A DNA stretch of 64,000 nt from Axinella damicornis. Its lineage: Eukaryota; Porifera; Demospongiae; Axinellida; Axinellidae. Location of the stretch: contig OZ007512.1 of assembly GCA_963931865.1 (NCBI GenBank), positions 6,876,208 to 6,940,207 of the forward strand, written 5' to 3'. The notes beneath the pieces were generated by a model. That model saw nothing but the letters and a program-made list of their open reading frames with translations, was not told the DNA's origin and searched no databases. Shown here piece by piece: positions 41,613 through 53,163 of the stretch. Positions within the stretch are counted from its first letter, which is position 1, and every line of letters begins with the position of its first letter. The translations under genes and the position numbers were made by a program.

Positions 41613-44600
41613 AACCCCAGAAGATTAGTACTGAACACTCAGTAGCATAATTGGGTCAATCATTCTTCATTAGTGAGGCAATGGGCCTTTTTACTGGTAT
41701 AAGGGAGCCAGATTTAATAAAAATATTATTATGTGAACATTTCTACCCCACAAAGCTAGTACACTATACCTTTTGTTCCAGGAAAGTGCCCATGAATGCT
41801 CAAGCAAGCTAAATTAGGGTGGGAGGAAGTGCTTGAATGCCTCCGTAAATGTACCAGGCCCTCCCTAGCCTCGTTACCAGGCTGGCCTGGGAATGGGGCT
41901 AGGCCCTCCATGGGCGTGGGACTGGGAGCGAGGCTATTATAATGCTGCATCAGCAATTCGAAAGCTGTTACCTGAGTGTCCTTGTGGGGGGAAGTGAGGG
42001 GGAGATGTGGTCACCCTCTGAACAGTATCTGCAAGTTTCAGAGTGGGTTGAGGATGGGAGGGGTGGTCAGAGATACCATGGGGGGTGGAGGGGAGACCTA
42101 CGAGGAGATAATGAACATAAAATGCATGCAGCTGAATATAACGTTGTGTACTCAAGGGAATCACTGCCACGTAAACACCCATGGGAACAGATGGGGGTGT
42201 TTAAGGGTTGAGTTAGGCTGTTAGCACTGTCAAAGTTTTCAGACAGAAAGCTTTTATCTCACAAGCTGCAAGTATAGTGATAGTTGTTGGTCATTAATTA
42301 AATTTGGTGTGAATCAGCTGGTGAAGGCATGGTTGGGGGTTAACCAGTTTGTTGAGTCCCTCAGTGGTAAAGTTGGCAAGCCCTTGTCTAGTCTCACGGG
42401 CCAGACGTTCGCGGCGCGCGGAGAGGGAAAAAGAAAGTCTGGTCACTTTAGACAGGTTTCCGTGGTATGGAGGAATTAAAAAACGTGACATCATATCAAA
42501 AGTCAAGAGGAAGGAAGTGTCTGCACTGCTGCTCTTCGACGTCGGTGATCAGCATTAAATGGTTGCGTGTTGTTCATGCCGTTCGCTTGCAACTCAAAGG
42601 CCATCTAACTCGCAAATCTGTTCTTGTTCTCATTTGAATCTGTACGGATCATGTGAGCAAGGTAAATTTAATTATTGAACATTCTCCAATCTGATTGGTG
42701 CCGCCAACATTCCAGCGTTGTCCACGGAAACCTGTCTAAAGTGACCAGACGTTCTTTTTCCCTCTCCGCGCGCACCACGAACGTCTGGCCCGCGAGACTA
42801 GCCCCTGTCCTCCTGTCCCAAATCATTCATTGCTCTTCACTTGTTAATAGCTGAAAGTTCTCCGCATCATCCACATTCATTGGCACAGGAGAAACCACCT
42901 GATGATAAGGACAGGACGGACACTGTAGCCATCAGAGCTTCTCTGAATCCACACCGTCCACATGCCCATTAGTGTATGTACAAAATTGAAGTGCTATCCA
43001 TCAAGAAGCTGAGTGAACTGCTTACCCTGCTGGTGCTTGTGCGAAGCAGGAAACTGGTTTTGTCCGTCTGTCCATCTGTCGTCTGTCTGTCCAGTGAAGA
43101 ACATTGAAATTGCACGACCTACAGGCTCAAGTTCAACGATTGCTAAACCCGACAATAACATTGCAATCCAAAATAAACCAGCGTCTGTCTACCTGATAGC
43201 GACAAAAGTGCTTCTGTTCTGCACAACGCCAGCTTTGTCATACTAAATCGTGGTAGAATCCGCCATTTTAATACGGTCAGCAACTACGTGTTCATACCGA
43301 CACGCATCCAAGTCAGTGAGTGCAGTGTTGATCTTAGACTGAGAGATGGGCGTGCAGGGTAAGTGTTATGGTTCATTTTGTGATTGTGTTTGTACCATAT
43401 TCCTGTCTAAATTGTAAATTGAAGTGCTCATGCAATATTCACCACTGCACATTGATCACCATGGAAATTGATCTTCAATACTCCATGGAAGACTGTAAAG
43501 GTCAAAGCTTCCACTTCACTGATTAGTCATAATAGGTCTAATGTGTAACAATGCCATGCAGTCAATTGCATGGCGTACATGATACATGTTTCATGCTTGC
43601 ATAATGAGAGCTTGGCAGGGATTTTAATACAACAAACAATGTTCAGCAAATCAAGGAGAATTAACTTTCACCATTTCTTTCAACTTTCTAAGGGACCACT
43701 GAACGACTTTCACACTCACAAAACATTCCTGCTTGTTTTAGTTGCCTGTAACATAATAATTATTGCTTCTACTTACATGGATTGAAAGCACAGTCATGCT
43801 GTATAAGTATATTATGCGTTAAATTTTGGTGATACAATCCTTGCTACTCTGACAGAGACTCATTGTCTGGACTCTTATTTTGCAATCACTGCATGTAGCC
43901 ATGTATCTTATGCTTGTCCCAATTATTCTCATTTGCTATTGTATCCTTGGCAGTTCACCATCAGGTCACGAAGTCTGGCCATCCCAGTTTGACCATCATG
44001 CATTCCTATATCACCCCTGATTGCCTATAAAATGCTGTATCCTCTGACTTTGTTTGGCTGAGATCAGACTTACTTCGGCTATTGTGTCTGTATGTCTAAG
44101 TACGCTGCGAGCAACTACCTCTGCGCCAGAGCTAAAGACTGCACTTACGTTACACTACTATATAAATGTTGGCTTTTGACTAAGAAACCTTACCGAGCCT
44201 ACAGCATGCATTAAAGCATCGTGCTCACCTCTACTCACTGTTAGAACAAGTGCATGCAATATTGCTGAGAGTGCATCTTGACCACTCAGAAAGATAGAGC
44301 ATGTTACTTTCAATTTTACTATATATCAGCACTGTATAGTATGTAATATTATTATTACTGCAAATTTAGTTACTGATTTACATACCATTTCTGCCTTTAA
44401 ACTTTTCTTCCAAATTCTTGGCCACGGTATCTCCTCCAAGAATTTCGCTATCATTTCTCAGAGCACGGCAGAGCGTTGCAAGACTCGGATGTTCCTTATA
44501 TAAAGCCACCTGTGAAGGAGATCCCTTATAAGGCATTTGGCGGGAGCATTATTTCCAGATGTGTCACGAATCGCATCGACAAATGTGTTCATTTTAAGCT

Positions 44601-44684
44601 GATCAGCAAGTGCAACCCAGTACGCAGCAACTGGTTGAATCATTACTTTTAGATCCCCCAAGTCATCAGGTTTGAGTTGAGTTT
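39984..44684 (-). CDS. Death domain - transmembrane - TPR-like protein (two-exon model)
   Basis: Exon 44684-44386 encodes a death-domain fold and ends in phase 1 (AAT G/GTATGT). Exon 41578-39984 has a strong acceptor (TTGTACTATTTCTCTTAG) and opens in the matching phase (GA ACT TAC TCG). After the junction come one or two hydrophobic helices (YSVIISCSVGVALLLL; YSIAAGVGTLTLVVFI), a charged linker, then about 320 mostly helical residues with TPR-like features (AFMQYGQCNDDRALCYLLQA; AAQHYRTCCDLHIWKRQYAE; AKDCLEKARKLYEQNNLYAR). TPR-like repeats usually bind proteins. An alternative start at ATG 41612 (MLSTSVVLFLLGTY) would make the second exon a separate 542-residue membrane protein. The death-domain exon has a 2-nt excess. 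Upstream exons were not found. Confidence 0.55.
41867..41935. mobile_element. 26-bp MULE-type MITE with remnant of a second
   Basis: TAGCCTCGTTACCAGGCTGG...GGGGCTA at 41876-41901 is flanked by GGCCCTCCC and GGCCCTCCA (eight of nine). Immediately beyond, GGGCGTGGGACTGGGAGCGA ends another family member (to 41935). Confidence 0.6.
42380..42809. mobile_element. 412-bp MULE-family element (TAGTCTC ends)
   Basis: TIRs of about 78 bp (42389-about 42466, and about 42723-42800) read TAGTCTC(A/G)CGGGCCAGACGT. The flanking 9-mers GCCCTTGTC and GCCCCTGTC match at eight of nine. The interior has a possible exon (MVACCSCRSLATQRPSN...) ending near a donor-like CAAGGTAAAT. It lies in the intron of the death-domain/TPR model. 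Confidence 0.85.
42810..44385. other. Intron, nothing firm
   Basis: No exon of the surrounding gene is visible. A minute exon-like ATGGGCGTGCAG/GTAAGT context on the plus strand at 43346 is discussed under rejected items. Confidence 0.35.
44386..44684 (-). CDS. Death-domain exon, small indel
   Basis: The acceptor (CTTCACTGTAG) at 44685 opens TQLKPDDLGDLKVMIQPVAA...WVALADQLKMN...CLIRDLLHRWL. After a 2-nt excess in TATATA (44496-44503) it continues YKEHPSLATLCRALRND...TVAKNLEEKF, then the donor. The pattern, with helix-forming L..L...W..L and a closing (L)xxWL..... .PT/SLATLCxALR, is that of death domains common in sponge adaptor proteins. Death domains mediate homotypic assembly in apoptotic and NF-kB pathways. 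If the indel is real the exon is broken. Confidence 0.65.
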
Positions 44685-46674
44685 CTACAGTGAAGAGCAG
44701 CACAAAAGTCACCCACACCCACACTAATGGTGCATTGCTTCAGGGCTATAGCTAGCTAGCTCACTACAACTGTTGCTTTCACGAAGTATCTGTTTGTTAA
44801 GACAGTTGCATGTGTGACAATCACCATCCTACAGTTGCTAATGACTCATTGTTGACAAGTATCAGCTGATGTGCTGTATTGTATTACCACTGAAGAAGAC
44901 CACCGCGGTGTGGTCAAAACATTTGGTTGAAAAAACAAGTTCTTGTTGAACCTCCAGGCTATACAGTGTAAAAAGCTTAAGCAAGTGAAGATGTCTACTA
45001 TACCTAGCCACACCGGCCTCTATAGCAAGTATCAGCTCCCAAATTCTTTCAAGGGCATGACTATCTTTCCCATATTAATTCAAAGAATGTTGTGGGTTGC
45101 TACTGTCACTAAATCAGCTCCCACTGTAACGATTATGATGTTGTAACCAAATAGCTAGTTTGTTTTGTAGTACACTCTAAGCAAACCTCCCAGTCCTTGT
45201 CAGTCGTTGCTATGCTCCATGCACTCAGTTGCCAAAAGGTGGCTGCATATCATGGTGGACAAACTATTTTAGCCCATAAAACAATGCCAACAGTGACAAC
45301 TATTGTGTCAAGGGCAACTGTCAAAATAACAAACCATTTTGTGCAGTGAGCTAATTGTATCTTTATTCCCAGGCTCTCCCACACACTTACAAAAGTTTGG
45401 AAAAAGGAGGAGAACCTGGGATATTTTGATACACGTTAATTGCATGTGGGCAAACAAAACTGCATATCAAAGTGCATAGTACACATGTATTCAAGACCAT
45501 TGTATAGCTAACAGCGTTATCACATCGCCCAATAATATACCCACAGTAGCCACAATAGTCCTGCAAAGACTCCAGAATTGCACCAGCTGAGACTTCAAGA
45601 TGGCTGTTCCATGGCCTCACTGAGAATTGAACGCCAGAACGACCCTTATCATGCAGGTTTCTATAACTAGCACTGTAGGTTTGATTCAACCAAATTTGGG
45701 AAGTATAGTTAAGGGTCCTTGACGTTTCATGATCCGCCTCAGTCCTGCCTTTTGTCACTTAAAGTCCTTACCAACCACAGACCTCGGAGGTCAGTTTTAT
45801 AGCTTGTAAACATACCCTAGATAAGGTTCACATCGGTTTTCACGCTCAAACCTTCACACAGAACTGCACACAGCCATGCTTTCCACATTCGAGATTCTGA
45901 CTACACCCACTTGTTAACGAGTACGCAATCAAGATGCTCGGGCAATGGTAACTCGCTCTAGCAGAAATATCAGCCTTGAACACTGGAATTCGAGGCTCTA
46001 CAAGGTGAGACCACTGTTTCTAGGCCCATTTATGTTTAAACCCGAGAAATGGCTCACCCGGCTCCAATGAAGGGCTATTCACGTCTAAGCCCACACGCGG
46101 CCATGCTGTTTGCACCCTTCGGGTGCACCCACCCACCTCCTCCTGTCCCGCCCTTTCTGCTCACACAGAACCTAAGTCCCAAGGACATAGCCGGATTTCA
46201 AGTCTTATGACGGGTTTTGCAGTAATAGGTTGGTAAAGGGTTAACAACCGTATGAATGTATTTTGCCCCACACAGCACAACTATACGCAATAGCAGCTAC
46301 ATAAATAAATTATCGTAACTTAAATTCCAATGGCACAGTGAATATTTGCCTAACCAAGATCATATGTCAGACTATTGCACCCAGAAGGTGCCAACATACA
46401 CAACAAGAAATGAATGCTACTATGCTCTCCATTGATTTTGTAATGGATTCGTGCATATAGCCGCAGCACCAGATCTGGTCCATGCAGCGAGGTGTGCAGA
46501 GCCACAGAATTGTAACTCAAGCATTCAAAATAAGTTCTCTCTATACACTCCCTCTACCCTGACATCGCTTATTGGATAAGTTATCTTCAATACACGTACA
46601 GTCCATTGCTAATCCATGCATGATTTGTTGGAAGTAGAAGGTACGTGAGGAGTAATAGGTTTTCCCTACATCTA
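44685..46674. other. Intergenic with worn repeats
   Basis: A worn MULE-type pair lies at about 45363-45421 (ATTCCCAGGCTCTCCC...GAGAACCTGGGAT). About 45985-46180 is the second copy of the dispersed repeat at 27.4-27.7 kb. A piggyBac-type end (GGTAAAGGG-TTAA) is at about 46234-46244. A minus-strand ORF at 45387-45758 has no recognised relatives and was not accepted as a gene. Confidence 0.4.
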
Positions 46675-47112
46675 TCATTAAGCTTATGGGATACTCGTGG
46701 GCGCACCATGCGAAATGTATTGGGAAATGTATACTTAAGCTCGCTAACCAAAAATCTCTGGCACGAACAGCGTGAGCAACTTGATACTGGAGGTGGAGGT
46801 GCGCTGTCACAAGGTGCAGGGCATGACGGAAGCTTTTACCGAAACGCTGTATAGCCGTGCAAAAACGAGCAGTTCAGTTCACCAAAAAGCTGTATTTACC
46901 GCTTTTCTCGGGCGAGACAGCAGATAAATTTGCCAGGGATTATGCTATCAAAAAAAGCTTCCGTCATGCCATGCACCTTGTGACAGCACGCCTCCACCTC
47001 CAGAATCAAGTTGCTCACGCTCTTCGAACTAGAGATTTTTGGTTAGCGAGCTTAAGTATACATTTCCCAATACATTTTGCATGGCGCGCGCACGAGTATC
47101 CCGTAACCTTAA
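46675..47112. mobile_element. Inverted-repeat element, copy of the 36.1-kb family
   Basis: Left CATTAAGCTTATGGGATACT and right CGAGTATCCCGTAACCTTAA are inverted relatives. Inner arms with GCTCGCTAACCAAAAATCTC face each other. The interior (TTTACCGCTTTTCTCGGGCG) matches about 36500-36560. Confidence 0.65.
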
Positions 47113-47204
47113 GGTGGCACATACCCCTTTATGTTAGGTTACCTTTAACCGTCGGGGGCCCCCGATGGTTAAAGGTAACCTAACGTAAAGGGGTATGTGC
47201 CACC
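47113..47204. mobile_element. 92-bp nearly perfect palindromic MITE
   Basis: GGTGGCACATACCCCTTTA... folds on itself with 46-bp arms and GGGGGCCCCC at the centre; only a couple of mismatches are seen. It sits directly against the right end of the preceding element. Confidence 0.85.
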
Positions 47205-47372
47205 ATAAGACTTGGGTCAATTGGTGAAGAATTCAGCGCTGCCTCCCATCCAGGCGAGTGGGAAGATCTAGACAGTTCAGGCCTTTACACTGGCACCGTT
47301 CTTAAAATTGGTCGATTGCACTTACGCAGAGCAGCATCTTTCATCCTCACCGCCGTCCACGGTGTGCGTGCA

Positions 47373-47609
47373 CCTTCCAGGGGTGTAGCCAGGAATGTTT
47401 TCATACAGTATAATACTGGAGGCACACTGCACCTTGACAGAGGCTGCAAGAAACCGCATGAAGCGCGGAAGTTTTTCTTACCTGCACAACTGTACGCTGG
47501 CATAATATAATCATAATTTTATAGGCGGACACACCCACAATAGTTTTCAATAAACGAGGCAATTGCCGCCTCGGTTGCCAACAACAATGCTGACTACGCC
47601 TCTGATTAT
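47373..47609. mobile_element. hAT-like MITE remnant
   Basis: Begins CAGGGGTGTAGCCAGGAATG and ends with the inverted relative CATTGTT...; the last 20 bases read CAATGCTGACTACGCCTCTG. The CAGGGG(C/T)GTAGC start is typical of hAT MITEs. No duplication is visible. Confidence 0.45.
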
Positions 47610-47939
47610 CCGCGCCGGACGCGATCCGCAGTGATACCGGACCAAACAATGAACACAACTCACCAGCCATTCTTGAACAACCAGGGTTTCATACAGGATT
47701 TTTTGCTGGGGGGGGGGACACATGGCAACCCATGCAAGCCCCACCCCCTCCCATTCCCTCGGCACGTCATATCATACACAGGGTTGTGACCAACTGACAT
47801 GTTTTGACATGTTCAGATCTGGGTATGTATTAGACTACCTACCTCACAACTTATCAGGGGCGGATACAGGATTTATGAAAGGGGGGCACCATATATTAAA
47901 TGCTGCCGGAGGAAGTGCATAGAGGTGTGTAGTGCTGAT

Positions 47940-48800
47940 CAGTCCGCGCGAAGCGCGGAAATTTTTTTTCGCCTTCATTTTTCACTTCTCAGGATGGGCT
48001 CTCGTGGCACCTTCGCGCTTTGCACTACAAGTTCCAGATGTACGAGGATTGCAGGTCCCAGGCCTGCCAGGGCCACCATGAGCTTCTTCCTTGCTCAAAT
48101 TTCGCTCACAAACGTAATACGTACGTACACAGAGGGGTATACTAGATCGTGGTCTCGTTCCCAAGCAGTTTGGTTTCAGGCAATGCACGATATTGCGAGC
48201 TGAGGAGGCCAGGCCAGGAGTTGCAACATAGCGGCAGCAAGTTAGTAAGGAGGAAAATAAAAAGATCCGCCACTGCTTATACTGCTGCATGTCCAACCAG
48301 TTTAATATTAAATTTATAATATTATTGTCTTCTGTTTTCTGGGGGGGGGGGACTTCACCNNNNNNNNNNNNNNNNNNNNNNNNNNNNNNNNNNNNNNNNN
48401 NNNNNNNNNNNNNNNNNNNNNNNNNNNNNNNNNNNNNNNNNNNNNNNNNNNNNNNNNNNNNNNNNNNNNNNNNNNNNNNNNNNNNNNNNNNNNNNNNNNN
48501 NNNNNNNNNNNNNNNNNNNNNNNNNNNNNNNNNNNNNNNNNNNNNNNNNNNNNNNNNNNAGTTGCCTGAAACCGAACGGCTTGGGAACGAGACCACGATC
48601 TAGTATACCCCTCCGTGTACCTACGTATTATACGTTCGTGAGCGAAATTTGAGCAAGGAAGAAGCTCATGGCGGCCCTGTGACCTGCAATCCTCGTACAT
48701 CTGGAACTTGCAGTGCAAAGCGCGAAGGTGCCACGAGAGCCCATCCTGAGAAGTGAAAAATGAAGGCCAAAAAATTTTTCTGCGCTTTGCGCGGACTGAT
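47940..48800. repeat. Inverted repeat with a 200-N assembly gap at its centre
   Basis: Sequence at about 47895-48182 recurs inverted at about 48561-48845: GGTATACTAGATCGTGGTCT and GGGCTCTCGTGGCACCTTCG in one arm, their complements in the other. Positions 48360-48559 are N. ORFs running through the N stretch are meaningless. Confidence 0.9.
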
Positions 48801-48852
48801 CAGCACTACACACCTCTATGCACTGCCGGCCTCCGGCAGCATTTAACATATT

Positions 48853-49126
48853 ACAAGTAATATAAAACATTTGAAAATGTAACAGGATGTAGGGATACCA
48901 GAATGGTAAAAAGTAAGGAAACAAGGCAGGGATGATCGCACAAAACACTGAAGTATACAACCCCCCTACAGAGATCTTTTTCCATATACGTGTATAATGA
49001 AAAAAGATATGTAGGGGGATTGTATACTTCACTGTTTTGTGCGATCATCCCTGCCTTGTTTCCTTACTTTTTACCGTTCTGGTATCCCTACATCCTGTTA
49101 CATTTTCAAATGTTTTTTATTACTTG
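48853..49126. repeat. Hairpin repeat, copy 2
   Basis: Near-identical to 37532-37806 but with the loop reading in the opposite orientation. Arms are about 130 bp. Confidence 0.9.
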
Positions 49127-49482
49127 TTTATGTCTTTTTTTTTTAGCAGCAGCGCATGCAATTTGCCATCACAGAGCAGAAGTCGGTGTCCACACAAGTA
49201 GTAGGAGCCCTTGCTTTGGTATATGGACAATATTGACTCCGGTATTCACATTGGCTGAAGAATCAGACCCAAGTCAACCCTTTTCTGGATGGATACTAAG
49301 GCAGTAATCCCTGTCTGAACTCTGAAGAATTATTAGCTATACCAGAAGTAGCAAGATTTATACATAATTTAATTTGTTGAGTCTTTAGATAGGCATTCAG
49401 CCCTCTCACAGAACACAGTAGGCAGTAACATACATAAATTATACGCAGATTAACCAGAGTTTAGAATCTACCTCGGTTTTAT

Positions 49483-49827
49483 CATGGGCGTAGCTAGCAA
49501 TGAGGCAGAGGAGGCAGTTGCCTCCTCGCTTTTCTGAATAATGACGCGCGTGTCTGGAGTCCTAGATCCTCGCACACACCGCGTACGGATGTGCGTTCGA
49601 TCTGATGACAGAGACAGGAGCCATGAGCCGGCGTATATACTCTTAACGCGGATAGTGCTGCAAGTCTGGGACAGTTAAGGCACCGGCATATTGCTGTAGC
49701 ATTTCGAGAGCAACTGTTTGCGCGCACTCATGAATAATTAATTAGCTCGAAAATTTTCGCCGCGCGCTTCGCGCACGCACAGAGAACTCCATGCCTCCTC
49801 GGTCCCCAAATCCTAGCTACGCCCCTG
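49483..49827. mobile_element. hAT-like MITE (GGGCGTAGCTAG ends)
   Basis: Left CATGGGCGTAGCTAGCAATG and right CAAATCCTAGCTACGCCCCT(G) are inverted. GTTTTAT occurs at both flanks with a small offset, compatible with an 8-bp duplication. Nested in the larger block. Confidence 0.6.
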
Positions 49828-50409
49828 TTTTATGAAGTACGAAATTGAATATGTCAACACAACGGGTACGGCGCAAGACACTTCTAATTCAGCGATCTTG
49901 AGTAATAATCACGTTCGTTGCTAAGTGATCGCGCATGCGTACAAACGAGAAAATGGCGTGACTAAAGAAGCCATAGTTATTGAGTGGGCAGCTGCAGCCG
50001 CCTGGTGAAAACTTGGAGGTTGCGAAAAAGCGATGGCCAGGTGCACTACTCGGTGTGAAATGCTGCTGTTTCGTGCGAAAACCATCATGAGAGATTGAGG
50101 CGACGCTGAGCTAGCCCGTCTGAAGAAGAAAGAAGAAGAAGAAGAAAGAAAAACAATTTGCCCGTTTCGCGAGTACCTGGTGTGGTACTTTCGCGACGGT
50201 TTTTCGCGACGCGAAGAGTCTTGTTGGTCATGAAAACACTCGAAGATGAACGGTATGTGGTTATAAAGGCTTATAAGTGTACCGTTTCTGAGATTTGGAG
50301 AGATTCTTTTGTATTAGCATATATTGCGTGTACGTCGTATCCCTATATACAGAGTCTACCGACTCTGTGATGGTGCCCCCCTCTTTCATAAATCCTGTAT
50401 CCGCCCCTG

Positions 50410-51343
50410 AAAACCCCATAGGTAATGAGATTCCAGGAAATGAATTTTTACCATTAGAATAGACAGAAATAGGCTCACCATCTGCAGAAACCATTTGTGA
50501 CTGTTGAGGCTATACTATTCCAGGAAAAAACGGACATCAACTGCCATGCTGCATTTGGAGGTTTGTTCTAGACTGACTAACAGTGAACTCCCTAAATGAA
50601 ATTCATGTTGTTATGGTAAGTACATTTCCTGGTATTGGATTCACTGAGAATAATTAGTGTACAGGGCTACACCTAAATTGGATTATGAAATTCCACTTCT
50701 ACCCTTAGATAGAGCTGTGTGTGTTTCTAGGCCATGAGAGAGTTAGGTTGAAGATCCAACACCACCGAGGTGGTAGGGGGATATATAGGATTAGTCCCAT
50801 TCCAGGTCATATTCCGTATTTAGGCACATATTATACATGAAGTGTGTGAAGAGCAGCAAAATTAAAACGGGAAGGCGTGGGAGCATTTCTCATGTGAGTG
50901 ATATCACATACATATCAGGTGGACATGGGAGAGGTGGTGCCCAACCACAAATAAGATTCAGCACTGGCCAAGCAGAGTTTAACCTCAAGCGTGTGGACTA
51001 TTGGGACTACGTATGACTAACGTAGTGATGCATAACATGACGTGGCAGAGACACACATTCCAGTACTGCTTGCTCAGTGAGCACACTCATTAATTCATTA
51101 TCATAGGCACGAGGTGATAGTAAGACCTGAGACATCATTCTAAAAGTGAGTTTGCCCATTGTCAACTTACTGATGCTGATGGGTCTCCTACAGTAGTAGT
51201 TCAAGAGTCTAGCCCCTGCACTCAGTGACCAGTGTGGTGAGCATCACCGCTCGTACTGGTGTGAGGAGTGTGTGACGGGAGGAGGAAGAGAACAAGGGAT
51301 GAGTGTGTCTACATTTACAACCGCAGCTGTGAACCTTGACCCC
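50410..51343. other. Intergenic, nothing recognised
   Basis: No supported feature on either strand. Confidence 0.4.
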
Positions 51344-51394
51344 TAGCCTCGTTCCTAGGCCACTCGACCCCATGTATGGTCTGGGAACCAAACT
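51344..51394. mobile_element. 51-bp MULE-type MITE, worn
   Basis: TAGCCTCGTTCCTAGGCC...GGTCTGGGAACCAAACTA. The flanks share only CCTTG (51335 and 51395), so the 9-bp duplication has decayed or was never complete. Confidence 0.55.
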
Positions 51395-51854
51395 ACCTTG
51401 CTTATCACCTTGTGTGAAGGAAGGGGTGGGATTTCAACAAGAAACTGATAAACTGCACACACAAACTGCGAAATGGCATTTTTCCCCAAAGAAGTAGTTA
51501 GCTACTGAGATGCATGTCACCCACCACAATCACGTCACGAAGAAAGACTTCAAATGAGATGAAATCATTTTCATCGATTCTGGGGAGTAGCCTCAAGCAG
51601 TTTGGTGATCACATTTCACCCAGTGTATGGCAACCCTTATAGTTCAGCTTACAGTGATCAACAGACAATTGCTTGAGGGTGATTAGGCACAGGTACACAG
51701 ACCCTTGCAGGCTGCATGGTTTCAAAGGTAGATAGGTGGGATCCCTCAAGGATGTGATTGAATTAGCACTCTCTCTCTAAACACAAATTGAATTAGACCC
51801 CACCTATCTACTTTACCTCTGGTCAGCCAACCTCTGGAGGTCAGTATCTCTAAC

Positions 51855-52480
51855 CTTCTGTACATCTTAATGCAGTTCCTCTTCACCTAAAACTGTGGAC
51901 AGACAAGCTAGAAGTGATGGAAGACTGCACTCCACCACGTGGTCCTTTCCATCGGTCAGAGCAGCAATGGCTAGTTGCTGGATTCACCCCGACAGTGGTC
52001 TCGCAGGCCAGCCCACGTCGCAGAGTCTCCATCCGGACAAATGGCTCAGAGCACCTGCTTCTCTAACTACTTGAGCAAGAGTCCTGTGGGTGCAACAATA
52101 CCTATAACCGATACTCATCACACCCATGTACAAATTATCAGGCAGCCCCGTCTCCCATACCACTTTCTGGACAGCATGGTTGACTTTTCAAAGGTCAAGT
52201 AAAGGTCAAGTATGTTGTCAAGAAAGTGGAGTGGGAGATGAGGTTGTACATGTGTACACGCGCTAGCCTCCTTCATGGCTAGCATTCTGGGCACTGCGTT
52301 GAGGTGATTTGCTTGAAGTGTCAAGCACATGACCAGCAGCAGGAAGTTGTGCATAGATATCTTTTGACTCCTACAATTCGTAAGCATGTGTCCACAGTGC
52401 CTACTAATGATGATGAATGCTGCTTCTGCCCACCTCCATGTTTGGGCAATATGCAACAAGCAGCAAAACATTTTCAAAAA
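51855..52480. repeat. Duplicated segment, copy 1
   Basis: Shares ordered blocks with 53765-54320: CTAAAACTGTGGACAGACA, AGCACATGACCAGCAGCAGG, GTGTCCACAGTGCCTACTAA, TTTGGGCAATATGCAACA. Open frames exist in both copies but in different frames and with stops, so a shared former coding origin is possible but not shown. Confidence 0.6.
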
Positions 52481-52621
52481 GGATTTAGTGACAGCCTGTT
52501 ATACACCACATCTCGAAAAAGCTGAGGAAATGGCAATTTGTACAGCCAGTGAACAGCTCTAGCTCAAAGACATATTTTAGGGAGTTTCCACCAATGTGGA
52601 TGTGGGCATGTGCAGTGGCTA

Positions 52622-52701
52622 TAGCCTCGTTCCCAGGCTCTCTCATACGGGATCAAAAATTGAGAGAAAGGGGGAGAGAGTCTGGCCTGGGAACGAGGCT
52701 A
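52622..52701. mobile_element. 80-bp MULE-type MITE
   Basis: TAGCCTCGTTCCCAGGCTCT...GCCTGGGAACGAGGCTA with complementary CTCTCTC/GAGAGAG arms. Flanking 9-mers do not match. Confidence 0.65.
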
Positions 52702-52894
52702 CACATCTAAACAGTAATGGAGAACCCAGAGGTTGATTGCATGATGAGTGGTCAAATGTCCTAGCAATTCGAACCTCCGTTGTCACACGGGTATGACCTA
52801 GACAGAAGATGATTGCATTCACCACACAATGCATTACGCTTCCACCAAACCAATCATAATAGAATGGTATGTTGTATTGCCCACCAAAGTTTTA

Positions 52895-52927
<33 letters not shown>

Positions 52928-53120
52928 AATAATAATAATTCCTCGCACCCATCTTCTCCTTCTCTTCCCCTCCCCCTCACCTCTCTGACAGAGTTGGTGC
53001 TGACCTCCACCCTCAGTTCACTATCCTCTCAGGTCATGCAACACCTCCTGTGGAGAGAAGGGAGGCCGGAGTTACATTTGAACACCATCACTTGCATCAG
53101 TAATACAGTACACTGTGGTG

Positions 53121-53163
53121 TAGCCTCGTTCCCAGGAGAGGAGTCTGCAAGGGAATGAGGCTA
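53121..53163. mobile_element. 43-bp MULE-type MITE
   Basis: TAGCCTCGTTCCCAGGAGAG...GGGAATGAGGCTA. The flanks ACTGTGGTG and ACTTTGCTG match at seven of nine. Confidence 0.6.

Larger units (their letters stand above)
47855..50409. mobile_element. Nested repeat block between inverted CAGGGGCGGATACAGGATTT ends
   Basis: The left end CAGGGGCGGATACAGGATTT (47855) and the right end AAATCCTGTATCCGCCCCTG (to 50409) are perfect inverts and extend to GGTGCC. No flanking duplication is seen. Inside are an inverted repeat around an assembly gap, a hairpin copy, a hAT-like MITE and a CG-rich block homologous to 36.7-37.5 kb. A GAAGAAAGAAG tract lies at 50121-50152. No transposase is visible in the sequenced part. 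Confidence 0.5.

Noticed and set aside
43346..43358. ATG GGC GTG CAG G/GTAAGT on the plus strand, which would encode the MGVQG start of XPG/FEN-type nucleases
   Set aside because: Only 13 bases of coding sequence and no recognisable following exon anywhere downstream in the window; chance is likely.
45387..45758. 123-codon minus-strand ORF upstream of the death-domain exon as a possible extracellular exon
   Set aside because: No domain, no convincing acceptor or donor, and its end overlaps a worn MULE-type MITE.
47982..48718. ORFs crossing the N stretch
   Set aside because: 200 undetermined bases make them meaningless; the flanks are arms of an inverted repeat.
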